Positions 26,968 to 37,110 of a stretch of DNA of 64,000 nt are shown here, one piece after another. The position numbers were made by a program, and so were the translations under genes. Below the pieces are notes generated by a model. It ran no database searches. It saw only the letters and a list, made by a program, of their open reading frames with translations, and was not told where the DNA came from. The DNA is taken from assembly GCF_019972815.1 (NCBI RefSeq), contig NZ_BPPA01000005.1:124001-188000 (forward strand). Reading direction: 5' to 3'. Origin of the DNA: Lactobacillus huangpiensis (GTDB taxonomy: Bacteria; Bacillota; Bacilli; Lactobacillales; Lactobacillaceae). The first letter of the stretch is position 1. Each line of letters begins with the position of its first letter.

Positions 26968-27716
26968 TGACTGAATCAAACGAAACTATTTTAAGTTTAA
27001 AGCACATCAAGAAAACATTCGGTGAACACCAAGTTTTGAAAGATATTTCTTTTGATATAAACAAAGGTGAGATTGCCACAATTATCGGACCTTCAGGTGG
27101 TGGTAAATCAACAACTTTGCGCTGCATCAACCTGCTTGAGGAACCCACTGCTGGTGAAGTTGATTTTCACGGCAAAAATGTTTTGGCGCCAAACTACAAT
27201 CGCAATATTTACCGGGCAAAAGTCGGCATGGTTTTCCAACAATTTGATTTGTTTGAAAACAAGAATGTATTAGCCAATTGTATGGTAGGTCAAGAGTTGG
27301 TATTAAAACGCTCAAAAGACGAAGCACGTCAAATTGCGCTGGCAAATTTGAAAAAGGTAGGCATGGAGCAATACGTTAATGCCAGACCAAGCCAACTTTC
27401 TGGTGGACAACAACAAAGGGTCGCGATTGCCCGTGCTATTTGCATGGATCCTGAAATTTTGTTATTCGATGAGCCTACTAGTGCTTTGGATCCTGAAATG
27501 GTAGGAGAAGTTTTAAGCGTTATGAAGAACCTGGCCACTACAGGTTTAACGATGATTATCGTAACGCACGAAATGGCATTTGCTAAAGAGATTTCCGATC
27601 AAATGTTTTTCATCAGCGACGGTGTAATAACTGAACAAGGTAAACCTGATCAGTTATTCAATCACCCGCAAAATGAAAAAACCGCGAAGTTTTTAAGTAA
27701 TTTTCAGAATAACTAA
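26967..27716 (+). CDS. Amino acid ABC transporter ATP-binding protein
   Basis: A 249-residue ATPase that powers the fused permease. It has Walker [10 protein letters not shown], the Q-loop [13 protein letters not shown], the signature [15 protein letters not shown], Walker [15 protein letters not shown] and the switch His in IIVTHEMAF. It is most like the GlnQ/ArtP polar amino acid group. Its ATG shares one base with the preceding stop (TAATG), indicating translational coupling. Confidence 0.95.
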   Translation: MTESNETILSLKHIKKTFGEHQVLKDISFDINKGEIATIIGPSGGGKSTTLRCINLLEEPTAGEVDFHGKNVLAPNYNRNIYRAKVGMVFQQFDLFENKNVLANCMVGQELVLKRSKDEARQIALANLKKVGMEQYVNARPSQLSGGQQQRVAIARAICMDPEILLFDEPTSALDPEMVGEVLSVMKNLATTGLTMIIVTHEMAFAKEISDQMFFISDGVITEQGKPDQLFNHPQNEKTAKFLSNFQNN

Positions 27717-27731
27717 TAAAGTCTAATTAAA

Positions 27732-27781
27732 CAAAAAACTGGTAACCTCACCTTGTTAATAATGTGAGTTGCCAGTTTTTA
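27732..27781. terminator. Bidirectional terminator
   Basis: AAAAACTGGTAACCTCAC and GTGAGTTGCCAGTTTTT form a long hairpin that serves the transporter operon (plus) and the hydrolase gene (minus). Confidence 0.85.
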
Positions 27782-28696
27782 GTTTGCTTGTGACTCTAAA
27801 AGCATAATAATTTTCTGATTAAATTTAGTTGGCTCCTCCCACTGCGGGAAATGACCAGAATGGTCAAACCAAATCAATTTGCACGGACTAGTAATTTTAG
27901 CAGCATATTCTGCAGTCAATTGTGAGGACACATGATGGTCATGTCTGCCTTCACAAAAAGTGATGGGAATGGCAAAATGCAGAATATTTTCAAAATTAAC
28001 GGCCATCAGTTCTTCCCAAAAATATTGAATTGATTGCTTTGAGCCTTGCAAGCGGTGAATTAAGTCTTTAAAAGAATAATCTTTAGCGGATATAAACGGC
28101 CAAATTAATTTACGGTAGTTTTTAGCACCATGGATCGAGCCGCCATAAGCCACAATCATTTTAGTTAATTTCAGGCTGGCATCAATTGGTTCATGTACAA
28201 AATCAAGTTGATCAAGTTTGGCAGTATTTTTCATTTTTGTTCGTAAAAAAGCTTTTTGTAAAACAATATTCTTTTTCATATTAACCACTTGACCAATTCC
28301 GATATATTGCGTAACCAGGTCTGGATACATTTGAATAAAATAGAGTCCTAAAACCGTACCCCAAGAATGACCCATGATAATCAATTTATCCTGTTTTAAC
28401 CGTTTTAATAAATAAAGCACAAACTGATGAATATCTGCCAAGATGGTGTCAATAGACAAGTTTTCTTCAGGCGAGAATTTGTAATACGATAGTCCACTGC
28501 CCCTTTGTTCCAGATTGACAAAGATAAAATGATCTTCTAGTTCGCTATTAAATTTTTTGGTCAAGGGGATGCAAGCATCGCCCGGTCCACCATGCAAATA
28601 TAAAATGATTGGTTTCTGACTTTGCTTTGAACTAACTGAAAAATAAAGTTTAGTGCCGTTAATTTCTACGTTTTCTATCACTGATGTACTACTCAT
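27779..28696 (-). CDS. Alpha/beta hydrolase, proline-iminopeptidase-like
   Basis: A 305-residue hydrolase with LYLHGGPGDACIPL (the H-G-G-P-G oxyanion signature of prolyl aminopeptidases), LEQRGSGLS, the elbow G-H-S-W-G (Ser111), the acid in EGRHDHHV and the His in FDHSGHFPQWE. This arrangement fits the S33 peptidase group, which removes N-terminal proline from peptides, but related lactobacillar proteins are of unproven specificity. No signal peptide, so cytoplasmic. Single-gene unit. Confidence 0.8.
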   Translation of the reverse strand: MSSTSVIENVEINGTKLYFSVSSKQSQKPIILYLHGGPGDACIPLTKKFNSELEDHFIFVNLEQRGSGLSYYKFSPEENLSIDTILADIHQFVLYLLKRLKQDKLIIMGHSWGTVLGLYFIQMYPDLVTQYIGIGQVVNMKKNIVLQKAFLRTKMKNTAKLDQLDFVHEPIDASLKLTKMIVAYGGSIHGAKNYRKLIWPFISAKDYSFKDLIHRLQGSKQSIQYFWEELMAVNFENILHFAIPITFCEGRHDHHVSSQLTAEYAAKITSPCKLIWFDHSGHFPQWEEPTKFNQKIIMLLESQAN

Positions 28697-28925
28697 TTTT
28701 TGCCTATATTCATATAATCGACTGTTATTATGGATACACTGCTACTTTATTTAAGTATATTATTAATGTCCCTGCTTTGTAAATTGCAAATTATATTTAC
28801 AAGACTGACGCAATTTTTATCAAATAAAGGCTCGTAACTTTTACTACTCTAAACTAAAAAAACTATTGGAATAGCCAGCTGAGAAAACCGATAAATATCA
28901 AATAATCTGACGAACTTTATGCTAG

Positions 28926-28963
28926 AAAAAAGTACCAAGCATTTTAATAGCTTAGTACTCAAA
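28926..28963 (-). terminator. Intrinsic terminator
   Basis: On the minus strand GAGTACTAAGC and GCTTGGTACT pair around a nine-base loop and are followed by six T. It lies directly behind the small membrane gene that ends at 28976. Confidence 0.8.
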
Positions 28964-28975
28964 TTATGTTAAATT

Positions 28976-29353
28976 CTAATCATTTTTATCTTCAACTTTG
29001 TAAAATTTAACTCGATTAATTAAGTAGTCAAATAAGAACACACAGATTAAATTAAAGACAATAATAAAGAGTATCAATAACGGGTGGTCTTCTTGCTCAT
29101 CTGTCATATTTAACAAATATAAAGTTTCAAAACTAATAGGTACGCCTTGTAATGCCAAACAGTAAATTAAATCATTTTCGACTTGGTCAATAAATGTATC
29201 TTCTTTTACTTCAAACCAAGCTGTAGCAATTATTGTCATGATGAACGCACTAATTGACCATATTAAGTTAAAATTCAGCTTATTGGAGAAAAAAAGCGCC
29301 ATTCCAAATGTACACAACAATCGTAAGGCGGCTCTTGCTAATTTCATTTTCAT
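28976..29353 (-). CDS. Small membrane protein, DUF3021-like layout, unknown
   Basis: A 125-residue protein with four hydrophobic segments (about 8-24, 28-46, 62-82 and 92-112), a central FEVKEDTFIDQVEN loop and a charged tail ending KVEDKND. The layout recalls DUF3021-type proteins, but no diagnostic motif is visible. ATG at 29353 is preceded by AGGAAATGAG. It stands alone with its own terminator. No function proposed. Confidence 0.5.
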   Translation of the reverse strand: MKMKLARAALRLLCTFGMALFFSNKLNFNLIWSISAFIMTIIATAWFEVKEDTFIDQVENDLIYCLALQGVPISFETLYLLNMTDEQEDHPLLILFIIVFNLICVFLFDYLINRVKFYKVEDKND

Positions 29354-29726
29354 CTCATTTCCTATAACCTTTCTTATTTTGAATTTTTTAATTATTATAT
29401 AATTTATAATTATAAATGAAATATAATGTTAATCAACAGTCTAATCAGTAATTGCAGTTAAATCATAAAAAATGCTGCGCTTATTTCATGATATTTAGTA
29501 ATAAATTTAATTTATTTTTAATTACTCACTTTACATCTTAATAGTTATGTACTAGCCTATAAGTTATTATTATCATAGATATAACTAATGTTTTAAGTTA
29601 AATTAAAACTGCTTTTTTGTATCTGAAAAAATTCAGAGAGACATAGAAAAGTTAGTATCTGTAAAAAATTTAATATTGCTTTGTGCATAATAAATCTTGG
29701 CAATATCATGATTGGAGCTATTAATA
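29354..29726. other. AT-rich intergenic region, nothing recognised
   Basis: About 370 very AT-rich bases between two divergent small membrane-protein genes. They presumably hold both promoters. I see no riboswitch motif, RNA gene, repeat or convincing short gene. Confidence 0.5.
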
Positions 29727-30131
29727 ATGTTCAAAAACCAGACTACGATGAAAGAACAGCTGCTAATAGATCATGGCTATAAATATTTATGGTTTATTGT
29801 ATTAGGCGCATTCTTATTGGTTTTAATCTTACCGTTTTTCAAATCTGTTGATTTAAGCGTTGGCGCCTTAGGTCTTCTACTATCAGCTTTGGCGGAAGTA
29901 TTGACAACATTTTTTCAACACAGACATATTACCTTTATTATAAGTTTGGTTTTGGGTTGGCTATTAGCTCTAATAATTAGTGTTATTCTGTTTTTTACAT
30001 TATGTGGGCTTCAGGCAACATGCTTTTTATCAAATAATGAATTTAAGCAAATATCGCCACAGAAAAGAAAGAGCATCAAAACAGGCAAACCACTTAATTT
30101 GTGGTTTGCCTGCTTTTTAGTTGATGCTTAA
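29727..30131 (+). CDS. Small membrane protein, unknown; 3' end overlaps a terminator
   Basis: A 134-residue protein with three hydrophobic segments (about residues 19-37, 44-62 and 72-97). The ATG at 29727 has GGAG nine bases upstream. The last 17 codons run through a perfect 12-base-pair hairpin followed by TTTTT, an intrinsic terminator, so the natural stop may once have been earlier and this C-terminus may be the result of a frameshift. No family recognised. Confidence 0.4.
   Translation: MFKNQTTMKEQLLIDHGYKYLWFIVLGAFLLVLILPFFKSVDLSVGALGLLLSALAEVLTTFFQHRHITFIISLVLGWLLALIISVILFFTLCGLQATCFLSNNEFKQISPQKRKSIKTGKPLNLWFACFLVDA
30082..30118 (+). terminator. Strong terminator inside the end of a reading frame
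   Basis: CAGGCAAACCAC and GTGGTTTGCCTG pair perfectly around seven bases and are followed by CTTTTT. It lies 13 bases before the annotated stop of the upstream membrane gene. Confidence 0.8.
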
Positions 30132-30237
30132 ATAGCAGTGTCCGCTTAATTCATCATCTAGCTAATCGATCTGTTATATTATTCTTTTAGTGTCCCGGTA
30201 ATTAAAACTAATGAGGTTAGACTTTAAAATCTGCGCG

Positions 30238-31563
30238 CTATTTATCGTGTTCTTTGTGCCATTCTTTAATCTGCTCCAGCCTCTTTTTAAAGCGGTCTTC
30301 ATGACCCTGCGAGGTTGGCAAATAATATTCGTGTCCCTCTAAACTTGGTGGCATAGTTTTCATTGTCGTTAACTTGTCTTTAGCATAATGCGCGAGCTGG
30401 TAACCTTTACCATAGCCTAAATCTTTCATTAACTTAGTCGGAGCGTTGCGAATTTGCAAAGGCACTGGTTCATCAATAGTCTTCTTAACATCTTCTTCAG
30501 CAGCTAGTCTAGCCTTATAAACCGCGTTTGATTTCGGAGCAAGCGACAGATAAATCACAGCTTCCGTCAAATGCACATCACATTCCGGCATCCCCAAAAA
30601 CTGGCAAGCCTGAAAGACATTGACCGCTACATTCAGTGCATTAGTATCTGCCAAGCCAATATCTTCACTGGCAAAGCGCACTAGTCTGCGTGCTATATAA
30701 AGCGGATCTTCTCCCCCTTCAAGCATGCGCGACAGCCAATAAATTGCCGCGTCTACATCGCTGTTACGCATTGATTTATGCAAAGCGGAGATAATATTGT
30801 AGTGTTCTTCCCCGTCTTTATCATACAAGACTGATTTTTGGGTGATTAATTGCCCCAGACTGTCCATAGTCACGGCGATCGTATTACCACTTTTGTTGCC
30901 ATTTAAAACCGCCATCTCCAGCGTATTTAAAGCAGTTCTGGCATCACCGTTGGCAAATTTGGCAATGGCTTCAATCTCCTGCTCACTGATTTTGACGGTT
31001 AATTTGCCAAAACCGTTAGGGTTGCGCAAAGCATTTTGCAATAACTTGATAATATCTTTGACTTCAAGCGGTTTTAAGACAAAAACCTTGCAGCGTGAAA
31101 GCAATGCCGAATTAACTTCAAAGGAAGGATTTTCGGTCGTGGCGCCAATTAGCGTGATACTGCCACGTTCAACATAGGGTAAAAAAGCATCTTGTTGTGC
31201 TTTATTAAAGCGATGAATTTCATCTACAAATACCAACGTTTTTTGCCCCACTTCGTGTTCTGCTTCAGCCTGCTTCATAATTTTACGAATTTTAGTAATG
31301 TTGCTGTCAACCGCACTAAAATTAAAAAAGCTTGCTTGACTCTGCCGGGCAATTATTTCAGCCAAAGTCGTTTTGCCGACTCCCGGTGGCCCCCAAAAAA
31401 TCATTGAGGAAACCTGGTCATTATCAATGATTTCTCGCAAAATTTTTCCCGGTCCCAGCAACTGTTCTTGTCCTACAAACTGATCTAGATTTTGGGGACG
31501 TACACGGTTAGCCAATGGTTCATTTTGCCCATTATTTGCAAATAATGATTCTTGCTTCATCAT
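30238..31563 (-). CDS. rarA: Replication-associated recombination protein A
   Basis: A 441-residue AAA+ ATPase (MgsA/RarA) that acts at stalled replication forks. It has [20 protein letters not shown] (Walker A), the Walker B-type [15 protein letters not shown], the sensor region [19 protein letters not shown], and C-terminal segments [21 protein letters not shown] and YHLPTS-like [10 protein letters not shown]. Length fits the family. Two adjacent ATG codons are possible starts, one codon apart. Single-gene unit. Confidence 0.94.
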   Translation of the reverse strand: MMKQESLFANNGQNEPLANRVRPQNLDQFVGQEQLLGPGKILREIIDNDQVSSMIFWGPPGVGKTTLAEIIARQSQASFFNFSAVDSNITKIRKIMKQAEAEHEVGQKTLVFVDEIHRFNKAQQDAFLPYVERGSITLIGATTENPSFEVNSALLSRCKVFVLKPLEVKDIIKLLQNALRNPNGFGKLTVKISEQEIEAIAKFANGDARTALNTLEMAVLNGNKSGNTIAVTMDSLGQLITQKSVLYDKDGEEHYNIISALHKSMRNSDVDAAIYWLSRMLEGGEDPLYIARRLVRFASEDIGLADTNALNVAVNVFQACQFLGMPECDVHLTEAVIYLSLAPKSNAVYKARLAAEEDVKKTIDEPVPLQIRNAPTKLMKDLGYGKGYQLAHYAKDKLTTMKTMPPSLEGHEYYLPTSQGHEDRFKKRLEQIKEWHKEHDK

Positions 31564-31720
31564 TACATCTTCTTTGTTTACTTCTAGACACTTACTAACC
31601 TAATTATACAAGTATTTGTACGCTAGCAAAAACAAATGAACGTCTGTTTGCCCTGATTTTACTAACTAGTTTGCGTTATAATTATATTAGGTATTAAGTT
31701 ACACATAATGAGGTGAAGAT

Positions 31721-33244
31721 ATGGAATTTTTTAAGAAAATTGGTCTTGGCTTAGCCACAACAGTGTTGACAATTAGTCCGCTGCTGCCAAGTCTAAATCA
31801 TATTCAAACAGTGCAAGCTGCGCCAAAAACACAAAAACTAGCTAAAAACAGAATTACTTTAGTCAATGACGCACCCGTATATAATCAATATGGTCAAAGA
31901 CTTAAAGCAAGAAAAAACGGAGATCTATCTAAAATTGAAGCAGATGTGAATGGATTCTGTTATGTTTCTTCTTTTGATATCGACTCCTTAGATTATTACG
32001 GCACAATAATGATTAATGGGCAAAAATACTATAAAATTGGTCAAGGAGAATATATTAATGACGGTGATGTCAATAACGTTAACGGCAAAAGCTCTAAGAC
32101 CGGTAAGCTGGTTTTGAATCACAGATCTGCAATCTATACTAAAACTGGTAAGCTAAAAGGCAAGACTCTACCAGTTAAATCAGTCGTTAACTATCAGGGT
32201 CAGGTTAAGCAATCTCAATCCAAGCCAAAATATTATTTTGCAAAATTTAACGTTTCTGAGCAAAAGGCAACCTTTTATTATTTGCCGACAGAAACAGTTA
32301 ATGGTAAAGACTGTTATGCAATAGGTAAAAATCGTTATATTAGAGCAAATAACGTTGACAGTATAGATGGGTATCCTCTTATGTATAATGGCGTTACCTA
32401 TGCCACTGTTCTCAAAAAGACGACAACTCAAACATTAACCAATGATTCTACTAAGCACGTTCTAAAAAAGGGTCAAAAAATTAAAGTTGATTTAGCGGTC
32501 CAGCCTTGGGCAGAAGACTTTGAAGGCTATATCTATCGCCTGCACGATTATCCTAACGAATATGTTGGTCAAAGTTACATTAAATTGAGAAACTATTTGC
32601 CAACATCAAGTTACGATGAACTTACATTCACCTATGTAAGGCCTAATACTACGACAAATACTAAATTCTATAATTTTGACGGTACTCCAACAGGTATCAG
32701 TTACAGGAACCGTAAGCAAAACCCCTTGACCGTTGATGGTCTTTATTACTTATGGGTACCTAGTGAAAAGAAAGCAGAACTGTTTTATCACTATTTAACC
32801 TACAGAATAGACAGAAACTATTTTGTTAATAACGATGGTACTGACCTTAAAAAACCAGAGTTTGACAAAAACAATAAACTAATTGAATCGACAGAAGATA
32901 AGATCCACTATACTAACAGCTTGGTCAAAGCTAGTGATGTTACTTTCGCCAGTGGAATTAAGCTTACCCCTCTCAATACTGCTAAAGACGCTGAGAACGA
33001 TCAGAAAGTAGCAACAGATAAGGATAAGCAAGAATTGCAAAGAAAATTTGAGGAAACTAAGAATAACAAGAATGTTAAGTGTGAGCAACAAAGTGCAGTA
33101 AGTAATTATAATAATGCTTTGATGATTGCTTCTTCTATTTTACAATCTCCAAAAGCAACGATTGCACAAGTAAAACAGGCAATTTGGCTACTTGACACAA
33201 CCAAAATTCAATTAAGTACTTTAAACTTCGCTGAATGGAGTTAA
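31721..33244 (+). CDS. Secreted SLAP-domain surface protein, paralogue 1
   Basis: A 507-residue exported protein with a signal peptide probably cleaved after VQA (residue 33). Two SLAP-like wall-binding modules follow: about 44-125 (VYNQYGQRLK ... KYYKIGQGEYI) and 126-225 (AIYTKTGKLKGKTL ... CYAIGKNRYIRANNV). The second half (226-507) is shared only with the three paralogues in this window and includes KHVLKKGQKIKVDLAVQPWA, F-E-G-Y-I-Y-R-L-H-D-Y and LTVDGLYYLW, ending in a helical region. It is closest to paralogue 4. GAGGTGAAG precedes the ATG and TATAAT lies at 31677. The second half is probably the exposed functional part; role unknown. Confidence 0.82.
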   Translation: MEFFKKIGLGLATTVLTISPLLPSLNHIQTVQAAPKTQKLAKNRITLVNDAPVYNQYGQRLKARKNGDLSKIEADVNGFCYVSSFDIDSLDYYGTIMINGQKYYKIGQGEYINDGDVNNVNGKSSKTGKLVLNHRSAIYTKTGKLKGKTLPVKSVVNYQGQVKQSQSKPKYYFAKFNVSEQKATFYYLPTETVNGKDCYAIGKNRYIRANNVDSIDGYPLMYNGVTYATVLKKTTTQTLTNDSTKHVLKKGQKIKVDLAVQPWAEDFEGYIYRLHDYPNEYVGQSYIKLRNYLPTSSYDELTFTYVRPNTTTNTKFYNFDGTPTGISYRNRKQNPLTVDGLYYLWVPSEKKAELFYHYLTYRIDRNYFVNNDGTDLKKPEFDKNNKLIESTEDKIHYTNSLVKASDVTFASGIKLTPLNTAKDAENDQKVATDKDKQELQRKFEETKNNKNVKCEQQSAVSNYNNALMIASSILQSPKATIAQVKQAIWLLDTTKIQLSTLNFAEWS

Positions 33245-33246
33245 AT

Positions 33247-33295
33247 TAAAAAATAGAGTTAGTCCACTTTTATGGTGGATTAGCTCTATTTTTAT
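33247..33295. terminator. Bidirectional terminator
   Basis: AAAAATAGAGTTAGTCCAC and GTGGATTAGCTCTATTTTT pair with one mismatch, between SLAP paralogue 1 (plus) and the KAP-type gene (minus). Confidence 0.82.
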
Positions 33296-33308
33296 GTTAA
33301 CAATTAGG

Positions 33309-35243
33309 TTAACACATAGCTAATCTAATAGCTCTACATCGAGCAAGTACATGATTAGCATAGATTTCTCCTTTATATGAAAAGCGCAGTTGATCAAAAT
33401 ATAATAAGTTACCATCTGACACAACTGGAAGAAACTCGCGTGGGTACATCAAATAAATATTCCAAAAGTATAAATATTCTGTATCACATAAATTCTCAAT
33501 AATTTCTACTTTAGATTCAACCGTAGGTGAAATTTTTGTATAAAATTTAGAAAAATTTATATGATCATAATTAAAGTTTAGTACATAAAGCAATGTTTCT
33601 GCATCATACGGTTTTCTTCCAAAATCTTTCTCTTTTTCCGAACTTATTATTATTTGTTTGAAATATTTTTGCGCATAATCATCATATGAAAATTGCTCTA
33701 AATTAAATAAATCTACCAATTCTCTATAGATATGAAGTTTTTTACCATTAGTAACTACATGATCTGCTTCTTTTTGAATATTATTAAAAATCTTTTCAAA
33801 TTTAGAAATAACATATTCATCAGCACTTGCTTTATATTTTGATTTTTCTTGCTCTGACAATTGGCTGTTTATCTTTGTTTTTCTTCCATCATAAAGCTGA
33901 CTAGCATATTTTTGTAATACAAATCTGATTAAGTCATTTGGCATCTCATATTCTGAAGACCCCACTACTTCAATAGCTACTTCTGCCATAAATGAATAGT
34001 CTTTTTTTGCTACATCCTTAGTGATAAAATAATAAAATTCTAGATAATCTTTCTTATTTTTTATATAAAATATAGATTTTAGTTCCTCTTTATTCTTTGA
34101 AGTTTCAATTAATTCTGCCATACTATGATTTGTTGCTAGGTCATCAATAAAATAAGAAATAGGGTTCTTTTTAAAACTTATTCGTAACGAGTTATTTGTG
34201 AATAAAATTCTATTAATTAAATTTTCAATTTCTGTTTTACTTTTTCCTGCTTGCACAACTGAATGATTATTTAACAAATCATTATAATAATTTCGGTGAA
34301 ACAGATACAAATAAATAATAAGCAATTCTTGCGTTAAGTAAACCTTATCAAGTTTATTCCTACCTATTAATTGATTCTGTACATAATTCAAATATTTATT
34401 AGCATCTCTGGCATTTTTTCTTTCATTAATAAAAATTTCGGCTATATCATTAAATTCAAAATCCCTAGTATATTTATAAAGATAAGACTTTTTGTCAGGA
34501 TTTTTATAGTTTTGTAGATTATTTCTAATTTTCGTATTAATTAATTTTGTAATATTCTCCGATTGTAATTGCACAGGTAATCCGATTTGACGATCAATTA
34601 TCTTACTTAAATAGTTATCTTCATTTTTACTTATTTTATCAAAATCACCTACAAAAATGATTCTTGTTTTTCCGTTAAGTTGGTTAAAAAACAAGTAAAG
34701 TTCATTTTGCACATCCTTATGCAGTCTGTCAAAATCATCAACTATCAAAATCCTGGGGTGCTTTTTACGTTGCAAGTTTCTTTTATCTATCCACAATAAT
34801 AACCTATCCATATCAAAAAATTTATTTTGATAATATGTAATTAAAGTTGTGATTAAGCACGCTACAACTACTAACCAACTTTTTTCATGATTACTAAGTT
34901 GCCTTTGAATAATAGTAATTGTTGATAAGTATGTACCAGCTACAACTGTTATAAAGAGCAGTGCAATATATAGAATTATCTTTAGCCAATAGAACCTTGG
35001 ATGAATAGCTTCGAATATATTTTGAGCAAGTGAAGCTTTATTTTTAGGTTTCCATAATTCCAAATAAACAAATTTAAAATTGTTATTACTTACATTCTCA
35101 ACTTCTTTCAAGTACTCGGTTTTTCCGCTTCCCCAAGTACCATTAAGAAAAAAAGTTTTAGGTTGCCCTTCTTCAAGCTCCTTTGCAAAAGCTTTAGCAA
35201 CATTAGTAGTGTTAATTTTATCTATTTTCCAATCTTGATCCAT
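33309..35243 (-). CDS. KAP-family membrane P-loop NTPase
   Basis: A 644-residue protein. Walker A is G-T-W-G-S-G-K-T (35-42) and Walker B is ILIVDDFDRL (165-174). Two membrane segments (about 87-110 and 122-138) are inserted between them, the hallmark of KAP NTPases. Later segments include RIIFVGDFDKISKNEDN and NARDANKYLNYVQNQL; the C-terminal 350 residues are helical and unrecognised. The start is ATG 35243 behind AGAGGT. The gene is visibly more AT-rich than its neighbours and sits alone between SLAP paralogues 1 and 2, which suggests acquisition. Some KAP proteins take part in phage exclusion; that role here is inference. Confidence 0.8.
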   Translation of the reverse strand: MDQDWKIDKINTTNVAKAFAKELEEGQPKTFFLNGTWGSGKTEYLKEVENVSNNNFKFVYLELWKPKNKASLAQNIFEAIHPRFYWLKIILYIALLFITVVAGTYLSTITIIQRQLSNHEKSWLVVVACLITTLITYYQNKFFDMDRLLLWIDKRNLQRKKHPRILIVDDFDRLHKDVQNELYLFFNQLNGKTRIIFVGDFDKISKNEDNYLSKIIDRQIGLPVQLQSENITKLINTKIRNNLQNYKNPDKKSYLYKYTRDFEFNDIAEIFINERKNARDANKYLNYVQNQLIGRNKLDKVYLTQELLIIYLYLFHRNYYNDLLNNHSVVQAGKSKTEIENLINRILFTNNSLRISFKKNPISYFIDDLATNHSMAELIETSKNKEELKSIFYIKNKKDYLEFYYFITKDVAKKDYSFMAEVAIEVVGSSEYEMPNDLIRFVLQKYASQLYDGRKTKINSQLSEQEKSKYKASADEYVISKFEKIFNNIQKEADHVVTNGKKLHIYRELVDLFNLEQFSYDDYAQKYFKQIIISSEKEKDFGRKPYDAETLLYVLNFNYDHINFSKFYTKISPTVESKVEIIENLCDTEYLYFWNIYLMYPREFLPVVSDGNLLYFDQLRFSYKGEIYANHVLARCRAIRLAMC

Positions 35244-35586
35244 GCTACCTCTCACTAAAAACTTCATTTTACTAATGATCCCAATAACATTACTTTTTAG
35301 TCCAAAATTTATAAAGTCTAATGCAAAATAAAAACTGGACTAATATATCTTAAAATTATTTTGCAGGTAGAATCTAATGATATTAAGATTCACTTCAAAC
35401 TAAGACTACTTTTTAAGTTCATTATATGCTGTTTTACACCTAAAATAGTTCAGAAAATTGCAGTTTAATCTCGCAAAAATATTACAAACCAGACAAAAGT
35501 TCTAACAATTTATATAATAAAACAATTTTAAATATCAGTTTAGGGTACAATGATATTAACATAAGCGTTTTTTGTGAGGTCATAAA
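35244..35586. promoter_or_regulatory. Divergent intergenic region between KAP gene and SLAP paralogue 2
   Basis: About 340 AT-rich bases that should hold both promoters. The last 65 bases, beginning at TTTAGGGTACAATGATATTAA (about 35539), resemble the region in front of SLAP paralogue 3, including the ribosome site GAGGTCATAA. No other element recognised. Confidence 0.5.
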
Positions 35587-37110
35587 ATGAAATTTTTCAA
35601 GAAAGTTGGCATTGGCTTAACAGCCCTGGCTATAACTACTAGTCTATTTTTGCCATATACTGCTAACCCCCAAACGGTAGAAGCAGCTCAGAAAGCCAAA
35701 GGAAAAGTCATGCTGCTTGAGAGTGATTATGTTTACAACTCGTCAGGCCATAAAATAAAATTGAAACAAAATCGGGGTACACATAGCTATAACATTCCTA
35801 ACGGTTTTAATGCTGATTCCAAAGGCTATTTGATTACAGAAATGATAGTTTATGATAATGACAGTAGAACCAGTTATCCCTACTATGGCACTAAAAAAAT
35901 TAACGGACAAAAATTTTACCACTTGGGACATAACTATTACATTAATAGTGCTAATGTTTTAAAAGTCAATGGGCGCAATATCACACAAGGTAAATTGACT
36001 ATCAAACACGATGCACTGATTTACACCAAGACTGGCAAAACAACGGGAAAGAAACTAAGAACTAATACAGTTGTTAAGTACCAAGGAAAAGCTAAGACTG
36101 CTACTAAAACACCCAAATATTTTTACTACCTTAATGATGTCGCAAGGTACTTCCAGCCTAAATACGTACCTGCCCACAAAATAAAAGGAAAATATTTTTA
36201 CTCTTTAGGACATAATCGTTACATTAAAGCAGCCAACATCGGCTACATTAACGGTCACATCGCTCGCTACAACGGCGTTTCGTCAGCAACTGTTCTTAAG
36301 AACACCGCCAGCATAACGGTAAATTATTCTGCCGTTAAACGTAAACTGAAAAAAGGACAGAAGATTAAACTTGATTTAACTGTTATTCCTTACCAAAATG
36401 ATGGCTTTGAGGGTTATCTTTACAGACTGCACGACTATCCAGATGAATATGTTGATGAGGACGATGTTAAACTGAAAAAGAGTCTGCCTATTATTGATTA
36501 TCGCGACTTAGTTTATACTTACGTTACGCCAGTGACAGACAACAGCGTTGAACTTTATGACACATCTGGCAAGACAATTGGTAAACGTATTATAAAGCCG
36601 CAATACAGTAATCTAACAGTTGATGGCATAATGTATCTCTGGGTATCTGAGGAAAATAAGGCGGAACTGTTTTATCATTGTTTAAATTACAGTGACGCTA
36701 GTGTGATTGATGCCAACCAACCAAACTCGGTGCCAAATTCAGAACCAACTTACCCTGCAAAAAAGCAAGCACTAATCTATGGCAATAACTTTATTAAGGT
36801 GAATGATGTGAAATACGTCAGCGGGCTAAAACTAAAAGCACTGAATACGATTGAGCAGGCTGAAAATGGGCAAAAGTTTGCGACAGGAGCTGACAAGCAG
36901 GAACTGCTTACACTTTTTAATGAAGGAAAAGATATAGCACAAAATAGCGCTTATGATAATCTCATGTCTAACTATGATTGTGCCTTAAGAAACGCTTCTG
37001 CTATGTTAAGGTCTGATAAGGCAACTGTCACACAGGTAGATGAAGCTGTCTGGTACGTTAAAACCGCTAAAAAGCAGCTGACAACTATGTCTACCCCTCC
37101 CGGTGATTAA
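35587..37110 (+). CDS. Secreted SLAP-domain surface protein, paralogue 2
   Basis: A 507-residue exported protein with a signal peptide cleaved probably after VEA (about residue 33). Two SLAP-like modules include YVYNSSGHKIKLKQNRG ... FYHLGHNYYINSANV and LIYTKTGKTTGKKLR ... YFYSLGHNRYIKAANI. The unique half has KRKLKKGQKIKLDLTVIPY, F-E-G-Y-L-Y-R-L-H-D-Y-P-D-E-Y and LTVDGIMYLW, and ends in a helical region with VDEAVWYVKTAKKQL. It is nearly a twin of paralogue 3, apart from the linker near 380-395. GAGGTC precedes the ATG. Confidence 0.82.
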   Translation: MKFFKKVGIGLTALAITTSLFLPYTANPQTVEAAQKAKGKVMLLESDYVYNSSGHKIKLKQNRGTHSYNIPNGFNADSKGYLITEMIVYDNDSRTSYPYYGTKKINGQKFYHLGHNYYINSANVLKVNGRNITQGKLTIKHDALIYTKTGKTTGKKLRTNTVVKYQGKAKTATKTPKYFYYLNDVARYFQPKYVPAHKIKGKYFYSLGHNRYIKAANIGYINGHIARYNGVSSATVLKNTASITVNYSAVKRKLKKGQKIKLDLTVIPYQNDGFEGYLYRLHDYPDEYVDEDDVKLKKSLPIIDYRDLVYTYVTPVTDNSVELYDTSGKTIGKRIIKPQYSNLTVDGIMYLWVSEENKAELFYHCLNYSDASVIDANQPNSVPNSEPTYPAKKQALIYGNNFIKVNDVKYVSGLKLKALNTIEQAENGQKFATGADKQELLTLFNEGKDIAQNSAYDNLMSNYDCALRNASAMLRSDKATVTQVDEAVWYVKTAKKQLTTMSTPPGD

